A stretch of DNA of 21,690 bases, from assembly GCA_036897625.1 (NCBI GenBank), contig JAYMTA010001121.1, forward strand, positions 1-21,690, read 5' to 3'. The DNA comes from Pelargonium cotyledonis (Eukaryota; Streptophyta; Magnoliopsida; Geraniales; Geraniaceae). Below, one piece after another: positions 10,201 to 20,191 of the stretch (position 1 is the first letter of the stretch; every line of letters starts with the position of its first letter). Made by a program: the position numbers and the translations under genes. The notes beneath the pieces were generated by a model. It ran no database searches. It saw nothing but the letters and a program-made list of their open reading frames with translations, and had not been told where the DNA came from.

Positions 10201-13200
10201 CGTTGACAGCTGTTCCAATACATCACCTGGTTTGTCTTCGCCGTAACAGTAATAATGCTATATGGAATATATCTAGTTCAATATGTAATCTGATTCTATG
10301 GCATTGCCTTAATGTTTTTGCTGTGCTCTGTAGTCTGACCTATACTCCTATCTCCTTGCTGAAGCAAAATTTTAAAGTGGTATATTTGTTGGAAATGAAC
10401 TAAAATAGGCTACATAATGTCATATATAATTAGACAGGAGCCTCGTTAGAGCATTAAAGCAATAAGTGAATGATAAATCTGGTTGAAGTTAATTTATCAC
10501 GAAGCACCATACCATATGAGCAATTGCTACTCTTGTACTTGAAGAATTTGACTGTGTTGCTAGTAATTCACAAAGGTATGTGGACTAGAAAGAAAAAAAA
10601 TCTATCGTGAATTCTCAAAACTTTCTGGTGTTGTATTCATCTTGCCTATAATTGATGCTAGCATCATACTGAGAAGTAATTGTGGTTCTATAGGATTTTG
10701 TTCATGAGAGTGTTTTCTGGGAAACTGTAGTTTCAGGCTCTGTTCAGAAAATGAGTGTAGAGTAACTAAATCAGCTTATAAGTGGATTGGACCTACTTGA
10801 GGAACTTTGTTTGTTAAATGTATAACGTGATCAATTATCATTTACAAATTCTTTGTCATGCTTAGTTTTCAATGACACTCATTGTCAGAGAACGCTATAT
10901 GTTCTAAAGAAATTCTTTTCATTTTTGCAGGATCGTTCTCTGGACTTTCATGCATTATGTGCTCTATATGCCGTTACTGGTATTGATAGATTTTTCCTTT
11001 CCCCTTTTCTGTCTTTTTATATTTTGCATCATCCATCAAGGTTATTTTCATTGCTTGTCACTTGCATTTTACATTTTCCAAATCTGAAATTTGTAAGTCA
11101 GCATTTATGTTTGTTGCTGCTTTCAGAAATGGACGAGATAGTTTATGTTTATGTAAATGATAAATATTTATGCTTCTTTTGTCCAGATGTAGCACTGGTG
11201 ACCTCTTTAAGAGATGGAATGAATCTTGTCAGTTATGAGTTTGTAGCTTGTCAAGATGCAAAAAAGGGGGTCCTCATTCTTAGTGAGGTACTTCCCATTC
11301 ACCTCAAGTGTGAATATGTTTTTGTGTTTGATTACTATGGACAAGTTGAACTTTTAGAGTTGAATAAAATTTTGATGGTTACATTAGTGCAAAATAGGTG
11401 CTGTAGATTAAGATATATACTCCATGAATACAAATATCATTCATCTTACTAGAACAAAGTAATTCATAGATAACCATTTGGGTAGTTCAATAGTTCCAAT
11501 CTAATTTGACATTTGTGGCTTGGTCTTTTATTGTTCAATAGTTTGGTATTAGTTTTTTAGGCATGGTTTGTACATATGTACATCATTCTATCCCTAGTTT
11601 AAACTTGCCATGGTATATCTTAGCTTGTATTTGAAACTCCCCACTGATAGCATCATCAATTCGTGAAGTAGAAATTTGTAATTAGCATGCCAAAACCGGA
11701 TCTCCTGTCCATCTTGCATCTGTCTGAGTTGTCTTCAAATCTCCTCAGATTAGATGTCCATGAAATACAACTTACAACTTTGTTGAATATGCTGATCCTT
11801 GAATATCTATAATTATGTTAAACCGTTAATGTTGGGCTTTTTAATAATCACATCCAATAATTATGGACTATACATATTTGGCCAAGCCCATATTAGAAGC
11901 CAAATAAGGTATGGACTCAATTACTGAAAACCTAATTGGAGTACAGTTAGAGTTTAATGAGAACCTTTTTGTAAACTCTATAAATAAAGGTCCCCAATAT
12001 ACCAAGTTACATCCCTTAAATTCTCTACCCATAGAAGAATTACAGCAGACTTACGAGCTCATACCGAAAAGGGATTCTAGTATGTCCTGTATTTCCGATA
12101 TATCTATTAATTGTTGTGTGATGTGATTAATTGATCCAACAGTTAAAGCACATTTGATGGAATACTCTGAGTAGAAAGCGCTTTCAAATATTAACTTATA
12201 AACTAGACTATTCTAATTTACTGAAATGTTGTTCCGACCTTAAGGGGACACCCCACCCCCAAATGGTGCTACCCGCACCCTTCTTTAGTAGAGGTTATGA
12301 GTTTGAATCCTATTGGGCCCGTTGGTCTGGGCCTATATTTCAGACTCCAAAAAAATGGGGCTTGGTACTTCTTATTAACAACTTGGTGGAAGTCCCTTCA
12401 CCTGGTATATTGGGATGGTGCATCTGGAGGTTGTAAACTTGTAAAGTAATGTTGTACATTGCAGTGGTTCTCTTAATTTCTAATCTCTTCCTTCAAATAA
12501 GAAATTAATAATTTTTTCAGAGTTAAATGACTTGTATATTTGTTATGCATTGAGTTCTTGTCCTAGCCTAGGCAATAATATCCCTAAATCCCTAAATCTT
12601 CCCAACTTCTGGATTTGGTACCTTTCTTTTCTGTCTAAATCTAACTTTTGATTCTTGCAATGAATGTTGTAGTTTGCAGGTGCTGCGCAGTCTCTGGGTG
12701 CTGGTGCAATCCTTGTGAACCCCTGGAACATCACAGAAGTCGCCAATTCAATTCTTCAGGCACTGGAAATGTCTCCAGAAGAAAGTGAGAAGCGACATTG
12801 TCATAACTTCAAACATTTGACAGCTCACACTGCTCAAGAATGGGCTGAAACTTTTGTAAGGTATGCAGATGATATTATCACATGTCTTTCTGAAATAGAT
12901 TCTTGCGAGTAAATAGATAATTAATTTTTTGAAATTCAGGAATCTGTAGCTCTTTTTGGAATCTTTAGAAAGTTTGGCGTGTTTGGAAACTCACATTTAA
13001 TTTGAAATTCTAGATCTTGGCCAAATCCAATGTCCAACTCAATTCTAATAGGATTCGAAACATGACTGAGAGATAAAATTTCAAATCATAATTCCAACCC
13101 ATTCATTTCAATTGCAGTTTCCCTTCACTCTCTCTCCATTATCCCTCAGCTCCACTTATGGCTCCTATTTGCACTCCTGTATTTGAAATTCCATGGTTTC

Positions 13201-16200
13201 CCAAACATTGTAAGTGGATATGAAGTCCAAGATACCAAATTCTAGAATTAAAATCATGAAATTCATGTCAATATCACGATTCCAAACACAACCCTACATA
13301 TAGATTTATCAGCATTAAAAATTGATTGTGATCCAGATTTTAAGGTGATGACAAGTTTAGAATATTTCCAAGAATCTGAAACCACTCCCAGAGAATTTTG
13401 CTTCTGCTTGTCGATTCTGTAAAAAATGATGTTTCAGGAACTAGGCCTTCATTATTCTGATAATGTCCCCCGTTGATTATGGTCACCCTAACATGCTTTA
13501 GGTGCACCATAGTATAATCTCAACTAGTAAAATGCAATTTTTAGTAAATTCACTTATATTTTTTGTCAAAAAAGAACAAAAAATCAGCTTGAATGAACCT
13601 GGAGTCCTGGACAGACCTCCAGACTCCAGATAGCTATCTTATTGCCGAATGAAGCTAAACTTAGTTGATAAGTTTTTTAAAATGTGGAACATGGATGTAT
13701 GAGAAGCTGTCATCACTCATAAGAGATATTGTGCTGTCGATGATTTGGATATAAGCCATATAGCAAAGTTGCAATTAATAAATTTAATTTTGTCAGTAAG
13801 AGCTTTATACAATGTTAGGAAGAAACAAATTTCACAAATATTAATTTCACAAATATTTTCTTTTGGTAAGTGTCCAACACAAATTTGTGTGGTGCTTGAA
13901 CCAGTTTCAAATACCAGTTGGCCCTTTCAATTTATTAGTTTGAGCTTGGGGTTGGAATCTTAACATGGCACTAGAGTCTATAGGCTGCATGTATGTTGCC
14001 CTAACATGGACCTGGTCATCCGAAGTGAGACCAGAGGCTACTGAAAGGAATGGTCCACCTGTCTATGTCTTGAGCCGAACTACAAGGAGAGTTTAGGCTG
14101 ACACTTGAGAAGTGTTAGAGCACTAGTCCGACATGGATTGCAAATACTGCCAAGTTGAGCTTCATACATTGTTAGCTGCCAAATAATATAATTTCAACTT
14201 TACGTTGGAAACATATCACAGAACCTGCTGGATTGAGGCTTCTTGTTTGGGACCAACATTCTTCTGGAAGACCTGATAGTAGTCTCATGCTGGAGATATT
14301 ACTGTTAAGATTCAGGGGTTGGATCGGAAGTTTCTTTTACTGTCTGACTTTGTGACCTGGTCCTTAGGGACAGGCATTTGTTTATTTTGGTTTTGAAACA
14401 TATGACTCTACTTACTGTTATTTTCATTAAATATAGTCCACATCAACTAGTAACCAACAAGAAAGTGGTCTTATTGTTGAATCCGTTATTTCTTGAATGC
14501 TATTTCTAACACATATGCCACTAGTCTGCATTCTGGGGTTCTAGGTTTATTAATGCCATGTTCATTTTGGGTTTATGCAAAGTTTTTAAACTTTTTCTGC
14601 ATCATCGGAAAAATGAATTTGGAGTATTTTGCAGTGAATTGAACGATACTGTTGTAGAGGCACAACTAAGGACAAAACAAGTCCCACCCCAGCTCCCAGA
14701 AAAGGATGCCATACATCGTTATAAGGAGTCAGAAAATCGGTTGCTCATACTGGTATTTCTTAAATACTGATGTTATATAGTATCTGTTTTTAGTTTGATC
14801 AAATGTCTACATGATTATTCAGTTAAAATGAGATGATATCTATATGTATCTTGTGAACTTCCATTTTTCCCTCTTCTACTTCCTACCAATATGTGTGTGT
14901 GTGTGTGTGTGTGTGTGTTTCATCAATGCACTCTATCTTTGATTTAATGTCCTTCCAAAACTTCTAGTAATTAGCTTGACTTAGTTGATTAGTGAGTTAA
15001 AAGTATGCTTAAGTTTGGGATGAGTGAAACTTAGACCAAGTTACTTCTGTATTAAGTTTGTCAGGTTAAGTCCTATTTGACTTGGGTTTGTAATTGCTTC
15101 TTTCTTTATACTATCACTTCTAATATTGCTGTCATCCAAAATTCAGGGATTCAATGCAACACTAACCGAACCAGTGGACACGCCTGGGAGAAGAGGTGAT
15201 CAAATAAAAGAAATGGAACTCAAATTGCATCCAGAGTTGAAAGAACCGTTGATGGCTCTTTGCAGTGATCCGAAGACAACTATTGTTGTCCTCAGTGGGA
15301 GTGATAGGAACGTCTTAGATGATGTAATTCATCCACCTTTATTTCTGTCTTCTATTTTTGCATGTTATATCCAACTTAACTAAGCTATTCTACAGAACTT
15401 TGGGGAGTATGACATGTGGTTAGCTGCTGAAAATGGGATGTTTCTTCGGCTTACCAAGGGAGAATGGATGACCACTATGCCAGAGCACTTAAATATGGAT
15501 TGGGTTGATAGTGTGAAGGTCTTAATCTTACACTGAAGTACTTGTATTTTGTATATGAACTGTCTGCCTGCTTAGACTAATGACGTTGATGTCATTTTTC
15601 AGCATGTATTTGAGTACTTCACAGAAAGAACACCCAGGTCACATTATGAACCACGTGAAACTTCACTTGTATGGAATTACAAGTATGCAGGTACTTGCTT
15701 ATCTGAAACTTCTTTTATATCCGGGATAGTCTACTGAAGATTTGATTTCTCTGCCTCTTGTCTTTCCACTTTCCTTCTCATCTTATAATGGTTGTAGATG
15801 TTGAGTTTGGAAGACTTCAAGCAAGGGACATGTTGCAGCACCTTTGGACTGGGCCAATTTCTAATGCATCTGTGGATGTTGTGCAAGGTAGCCGATCCGT
15901 TGAGGTTCGAGCTGTTGGTGTTACAAAGGTGACCATATTTGCTATATACTTGAATCTTCAATATTGGTAGCCCAAAATTCTGAAGATGTTTAATTATTAT
16001 TGATCACTTCTCAATCAGGGTGCAGCAATTGACCGTATATTGGGAGAGATTGTTCACAGTCAATCCATGACAACACCGATTGATTATGTCTTGTGTGTTG
16101 GCCATTTTCTTGGAAAGGTAATTCTTTTGCTCTTAGTTTGTCAGTTCTAAGTTCAGGTATTCCAAATATTCTAATGTCTGCCATTCGGGTATGGATTAGG

Positions 16201-17396
16201 ATATTGTCTGAAACTATATGGGAGATTAACTATTTTTTAAATAAATACTAGGTTCCCAAAACATAAATCTCTTCCATAAGAACATTGATCACAAATAAAC
16301 TGGTGACATACTGAGAGCAATGAAAAGGTATTTGCAGTATAGACGGTATTAACAACGATAAAAGAATGAAAATGATGATCTTAGAGGTGATGGTAGGTGT
16401 TGCCTGTGAGAACAAGAGTCCAAAATGTGCAGCCTGCCCAAGGGCTGTTGCTCAGCTGGCAACGCAAACTGAGTTTGTGAGAAGATCGCTCGGGTTGGAT
16501 CTTCACTAAACACTCATGGGAGAGCTGAGTAGTCTTAATTGTGACTAAACCCGAGGAGTAGTAGTCTTAGATCGTTAAAGGGATGAGAATTACTTATGGT
16601 TTATACTTTATACTGGAAAAAGAAATGTAGCCTTTATGGATCGTTGCCAGGTTTGCCTCTCTGGGCATTCACCAGACAGTTATCGACATCTGTCTGCATG
16701 CATTCACGATTCTTTTTCAATTCCATTACTTACAATTAAATGCAAGCATTGATTCAACCAAAGTTGCTTGAGCGCGTACTAATGACGGTGTAGATAGACT
16801 CTGAAGACGCATGTAGAAGCACTGAAATAGGTTGTGTGGCTGATCATTGCCTTACTTACCTGATTATTGGCTTGCATATCTGGGAAAATGTATGCTATTT
16901 CTGTTTCTATATTCGGTTTCTTGAATAGAAAGTTCCCATTTATATATTATTGCCTTGTGCTGTAACCATGATTGAACAAGCTAAACTTCTCATTCTTTAG
17001 GATGAAGACGTGTACACCTTCTTCGAACCAGAGCTTCCTGCTGATCCCATAGGTATCCCGAGAACAAAAGCAGCTGAAGGATCATCAAAGTTTCCTGGAG
17101 AGAGAAGATCTTCCCTGAAGTTCCCTCCCAGTAAAAGTGGGCCAAAATCATCTCACAACAAGACACAAAAGCCTTTGCCAAGTCCCGAGAAGAGAACTAA
17201 CAATCATGGATGTGGCAGTGGGCGACGGCCATCACCAGAGATGACTTCTTGGAATGTGCTTGATCTCAAGGGTAAGAACTACTTCTCTTGTGCTGTGGGA
17301 CGGACACGGACAAATGCCCGGTACACACTTGGGTCGTCAGATGATGTCATTTCGTTCCTCAAGGATTTGGCAGATGCATCTTCACCGGGCGTCTGA
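7266..17396 (+). CDS. TPS1: Class I trehalose-6-phosphate synthase, 17 coding exons, 928 residues
   Basis: Cytosolic or nuclear enzyme that makes trehalose 6-phosphate from UDP-glucose and glucose 6-phosphate. In plants this product acts as a sucrose signal. Coding exons: 7266-7638, 7834-7931, 8015-8403, 8992-9106, 9256-9357, 9508-9658, 10141-10229, 10931-10979, 11187-11287, 12673-12860, 14635-14752, 15147-15323, 15396-15518, 15603-15690, 15798-15928, 16019-16117, 17001-17396. All junctions keep frame; the total is 2787 bases. Residues 1-87 are the plant N-terminal extension with a basic stretch (about 16-31, RLERLLRERELRK), linked in the family to autoinhibition and nuclear targeting. The GT20 synthase domain runs from 88 to about 560: LLVVANRLPVS, SAGGLVSALLG, HDYHLM (233-238), GVDRLDMIKG with Arg366 and Lys371, SLRDGMNLVSYEF (462-474), Glu489. 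The active-site residues are kept, unlike class II TPS. Residues 592-797 are the phosphatase-like domain. Its GFNATLTEP replaces DYDGTL, so it should be inactive, as usual for this class. Arabidopsis TPS1 has 942 residues. Confidence 0.97.
7932..8014 (+). other. GC-AG intron (coding intron 2 of TPS1)
   Basis: The upstream exon must end GCT GAA AAG and the next must begin AGG TGT ATT CCA to give the conserved AEK-RCIPVFLDEE junction. The intron between them starts GCATAG and ends ATTGCAG. No GT donor nearby keeps the frame: reading on gives GCA TAG, a stop right after Lys157, before the next GT. GC-AG introns make up about one percent of plant introns and are spliced by the normal U2 machinery, often less efficiently. 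Retention would yield a peptide of 158 residues without synthase activity. Confidence 0.85.
11830..12141. mobile_element. Solo LTR of an LTR retrotransposon, 312 bases, in intron 9 of TPS1
   Basis: The block starts TGTTGG and ends CCAACA, the short inverted TG...CA ends of an LTR. It is bounded on both sides by the same five bases, GTTAA (11825-11829 and 12142-12146), as expected of a target site duplication. Inside is a promoter-like CTATAAATAAAGG near 11978-11990. No internal retrotransposon region accompanies it, so this is a fossil left by recombination between the two LTRs. The superfamily cannot be told from the LTR alone. The intact target duplication and ends suggest a fairly young to middle-aged insertion. 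Orientation is tentatively plus, from the TATA-like motif. Confidence 0.75.
12225..12375 (+). mobile_element. Candidate tRNA-derived SINE in intron 9 of TPS1
   Basis: The stretch GAGGTTATGAGTTTGAATCC (12290-12309) looks like the T arm of a tRNA, with GTTTGAATCC close to the pol III B box (GGTTCGANNCC). It is followed by a GC-rich part, GGGCCCGTTGGTCTGGGCC, and an A-rich run. The local composition stands out from the AT-rich intron. The A box is not clear and the ends are uncertain, so this could also be another repeat type. Confidence 0.35.
12979..13289. mobile_element. Candidate foldback MITE (non-autonomous DNA transposon) in intron 10 of TPS1
   Basis: GTGTTTGGAA at 12979-12988 is matched by its reverse complement TTCCAAACAC at 13280-13289. 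The inverted similarity continues inward imperfectly: TTTGAAATTCTAGATCTTGG near 13001 on the left answers CCAAGATACCAAATTCTAGA near 13228 on the right. Ends containing GTGTTTGG are common in plant MITEs of the hAT and PIF/Harbinger groups. No coding capacity is seen. No clear target duplication was found, so the exact ends and the superfamily are open. Confidence 0.5.
13478..13511. repeat. Imperfect palindrome in intron 10 of TPS1
   Basis: TATGGTCACCCTAA is followed after the spacer CATGC by TTAGGTGCACCATA, almost its exact reverse complement. The RNA would form a hairpin of about 14 pairs with small mismatches. It may be a remnant of a palindromic element or have no role. Confidence 0.5.
13941..14140 (+). 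mobile_element. Fossil of a TRIM-like LTR element in intron 10 of TPS1
   Basis: The parts in order resemble a terminal-repeat retrotransposon in miniature. First comes the end of a 5' LTR (GTTGGAATCTTAACA, to 13965). A primer-binding-site-like TGGCACTAGAGTC (13966-13978) follows directly, similar to the initiator-Met tRNA site TGGTATCAGAGC. A short non-coding internal region of about 130 bases then ends in a purine-rich stretch. A 3' LTR-like start, TGTTAGAGCACTAGTCCGAC, begins at 14113. The two LTRs are not recognisable over their full length, so the copy is broken and probably old. The outer limits are unknown. Confidence 0.5.
14892..14918. repeat. TG dinucleotide microsatellite
   Basis: About 13 uninterrupted TG units lie in intron 11 of the TPS1 gene, between coding exons 11 and 12. 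Such a perfect run is likely to vary in length between individuals and could serve as a marker for the locus. Confidence 0.97.
16440..16600 (+). mobile_element. Candidate tRNA-derived SINE in intron 16 of TPS1
   Basis: TTGCTCAGCTGG at 16448-16459 differs at only one position from the pol III A box (TRGCNNAGYNGG). About 33 bases on, GGTTGGATCTTC at 16493-16504 resembles a decayed B box. The start GGGCTGTTGCTCAGCTGGCAA looks like the 5' half of a tRNA, but no full cloverleaf can be drawn. A tRNA-headed SINE is therefore more likely than a tRNA gene. The 3' limit is a guess. Confidence 0.4.
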
Positions 17397-18080
17397 GTTC
17401 TGATTTGGCATATGCATCTTCAAGGATAGAAATGACATTAACTTTCTGAAATGTGAATACTTCTCTTTGCTTAGTTTTGTAGTCAATGGACCTAATTCTC
17501 GAATTCTTGCTATACCTATCATAGCGAATTATATGTTTAAAAGCACTCGAGTATGATATATGTTTTTTTTTTTCCGAGGATGGAAGTCGGTGACTCTTAG
17601 ACACGTGCACCACAGCTGTTATGGCTGTTATGACACGAGTTTAAGTTATTTAGAATTCAGTTATTTACATGTGTTATGTCGTATCAACCTGCCCACAAAT
17701 GACCCCGCCCAGAGATGGGTTATGTTCATTCTATTTAACTTGCTCAATAATCAGGTTTGAATTGACATGCTTAACAAAATAACACGAATTGGCACCATAT
17801 GGTAACAAAAGTTGAACCTATGTGTGAAAGATCACAAGTCAAAGACTTTTTATAAGTTTACCCATACAGAAAAAGAAACACTAATCCAACAAAATATAAC
17901 CTGGATACCGAAAAATTTGAAAGAAACTTATCTAATGAGAGCAGTAAAAAAAATGAGACAGAGCTATAACCATGAGGGAGTGGAACAGACATAGTAAATG
18001 CAAAACCCAAACCATCATACCTAAACGTAACCCACAAAGATCAATCCTTAGTCTACAAACCGATAAAATTCAATCATTCT
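17397..18080. other. Convergent intergenic region holding both 3' untranslated regions
   Basis: This 684-bp spacer lies between the TPS1 stop (plus strand) and the RHM stop (minus strand), so it must contain both 3' ends. No canonical AATAAA was picked out with confidence on either strand. An AATAAT at 17747-17752 on the plus strand is a possible near-upstream element for TPS1. A run of T lies at about 17562-17573. No further gene is visible. The two 3' ends may come close or overlap. Confidence 0.6.
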
Positions 18081-20178
18081 TCAGGTTTTCTTGTTGGGCT
18101 CAAAGACGTACTTGATCAGCGACTCCTTAATGGATAACAACTCCGGGAACTCTTTCTTCAACTTGGAAGCATCCATCTTATTATTGCTTCGAGGTGCAAC
18201 AATCACCTTAGCTTGCTCTTCCAGTGTAAAGTTAGACCACTTGAATGAGGAGTCGATATATTTCTTGTACATCTCCAGAATCTCGTTATGGCTCACAACT
18301 CCAGGGTTTGTAAAGTTCCATATGCCCCTCAAGTTCCGCTTTGCCATCTCAACTGAAATGGGCAGGAGTTCATCTAAGATGGTCATGCTGTTTGGAATGT
18401 TTACCACTTTGTCGTACCGGCTGATCTTTGTGATGAAGTTGCGCGGATTGTTTAGGTCAGATGAAATGGGCATTCGGACTCTGAGGGTGCAGACATTGTC
18501 ATATTCCTTCAAGAGCTCTTCAACCTAATGTAGAATCAAGGAAACTGTAAGTATTTGAAGTTATAATTTCAGAAGAAAAAAATTTACAGAATCTCAATAA
18601 AATTACCATGGCTTTGGTTTTTGAATAGAAGGAACCAGTGAAGTTGGGTGTATCTTCCTCTTTGAACCCAATACCAGAACCTTCAGGATGTGCAGCATCA
18701 TACTCAAATATACAGCCGGTAGCATAGTTCATCATCATGAGTCCATGCTCTCGGCAAACATCTGCTAAAGTTAAGGTTCCAGCAACATTGGTGCAGATTG
18801 TTTCTGTCTTGTGGGATTCACACCAATCAACATTGGGCCTCCCCGTAACACCAGCAGCATTGAAAACATGTGTAGGTTTAATGTTCTGAATATCTGCCAG
18901 GAGCTGTGATCGATCCTGAAGACGCCCTTTTCCATACTCATATGAAATACCCTGCTTCTCACAGATCTTCCCAAGAAGACCACCAATCCACCCAGTCCTA
19001 CCATAGATCAAGAATTTCAAGGATGGTTTTTGAGGAGACGTGCTGCTCTTGGAAGCTGGAACAACCATATGGGTTTGACTAGCACTACTCAAGGCACCAG
19101 ATGCAGATTTTCCCTCTTCAGGCCCATCAAAATGTCTCTCAACCCCACCAGGCATCATCAGCATTCTTGGATGAGGAAGCAGTGCTCCCGAAACATCACC
19201 CCACCATTCAGGATTTTGGGTGTACCACTCCATAGTCTTCTTCAACCCCTCTTCCCATGTGGTCCGTTCTGACCACCCCAAGGTCTTCAGCCTCTGATCA
19301 TCCAAAAAGTACCTCTGATCATTAAATGGTCTATTCTCTACAAATTTGATGCTTGCCTCTGGATTCATTGAGAAAAGGTTGCATATGTCTTTGGCTACAT
19401 CAATCACCCTCCTTTCCTTTTTTGTCCCTATATTGTAGACATGTCCTACTGCCCCCTTGTGAAGTATGACTTCAAAAGCCTCAGCAACATCTTCACAGTA
19501 GAGATAACTGCGAACATTAGATCCGTCACCATGGATTGGAAGAGGCTTCCCCCTCATGGCCAAGAGGATGAATTTTGGAATCAGCTTCTCAGGAAATTGA
19601 TTGGGACCGTATACATTGTTCCCACGGGTTGTTATCACAGGTAACCCATACGACCTGCCATATGCCATAACAAGCATTTCAGCTCCAGCTTTGGTTGCAG
19701 AGTATGGGTTAGTTGGGAGCAGCTGAGAAGCCTCGTGGTTTCCAACAACAGCATCCTCATCAGTCTCTCCATAGACTTCATCTGTACTTACATGGATGAA
19801 CCTCCGGATCTGGCCAGTGACTTTGCAGGCTTCCAGAAGGACATGCGTGCCATATATATTGTTCTTGGTAAACTCAAAGCTATTACCAAAGGAGTTGTCA
19901 ACATGGGTTTGAGCCGCAAAGTGCATTATAGTGTCAATATTCTCAGTGATTAGAAGGTAGTTGACTAGGTCAGCACTGCCAATATCTCCCTTCACAAACT
20001 TGAAGTTGGGGGATGATTTAGATGGAAGGAGGTTCTTCAGATTTGAACAATAATCAAGCTTGTCAAGCACAACAATTTTATAGTCTGGATAGCTGCGAAC
20101 AAGCCGATTGGCAACATGGGATGCGATGAACCCAGCAGCCCCAGTAATGAGGATGTTCTTGGGGGTATATGTCGCCAT
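18081..20178 (-). CDS. RHM: Bifunctional UDP-L-rhamnose synthase (RHM family), 671 residues, two coding exons
   Basis: Converts UDP-D-glucose to UDP-L-rhamnose in three steps (4,6-dehydration, 3,5-epimerisation, 4-reduction) for rhamnogalacturonan pectin and flavonol rhamnosides; cytosolic. Coding exon 1 is 20178-18607 and exon 2 is 18524-18081, separated by an 82-bp GT-AG intron (18606-18525, phase 0). The joined protein reads SKTKAM-VEELLKEYD across the junction. The N-terminal short-chain-dehydrogenase domain has the dinucleotide-binding GAAGFIA (13-19), the dehydratase triad region STDEVYG (131-137) and YSATK (159-163). A linker follows (about 335-385). The C-terminal epimerase/reductase domain has a second binding motif GRTGWIGG (393-400) and YSKTK (518-522). 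It ends PNKKT. The length is close to that of Arabidopsis RHM1 (669). No signal peptide or membrane segment is seen. The start is the first ATG after the leader intron. Which RHM paralogue it is rests on synteny; RHM1/ROL1 is likeliest. Confidence 0.97.
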
Positions 20179-20191
20179 GTTAAAGCAACCT

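Noticed and set aside
10853-11452. 199-codon open frame on the plus strand
   Set aside because: It is simply TPS1 exons 8 and 9 read through the short intron between them. The TPS1 motifs appear only inside the exon parts.
14635-16117. Active trehalose-6-phosphate phosphatase domain fused to the synthase
   Set aside because: The domain is there, but the catalytic aspartate motif DxDxT is replaced by GFNAT, so phosphatase activity is not expected. This is normal for class I TPS.
16440-16512. Possible functional tRNA gene
   Set aside because: A- and B-box-like motifs are present, but no acceptor stem or full cloverleaf can be formed. A SINE head is the better reading.
18091-18528. 145-codon open frame on the plus strand, antisense to RHM exon 2
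   Set aside because: It is the shadow of a strongly conserved coding exon on the other strand. Its translation shows no recognisable family and it has no promoter or splice context.
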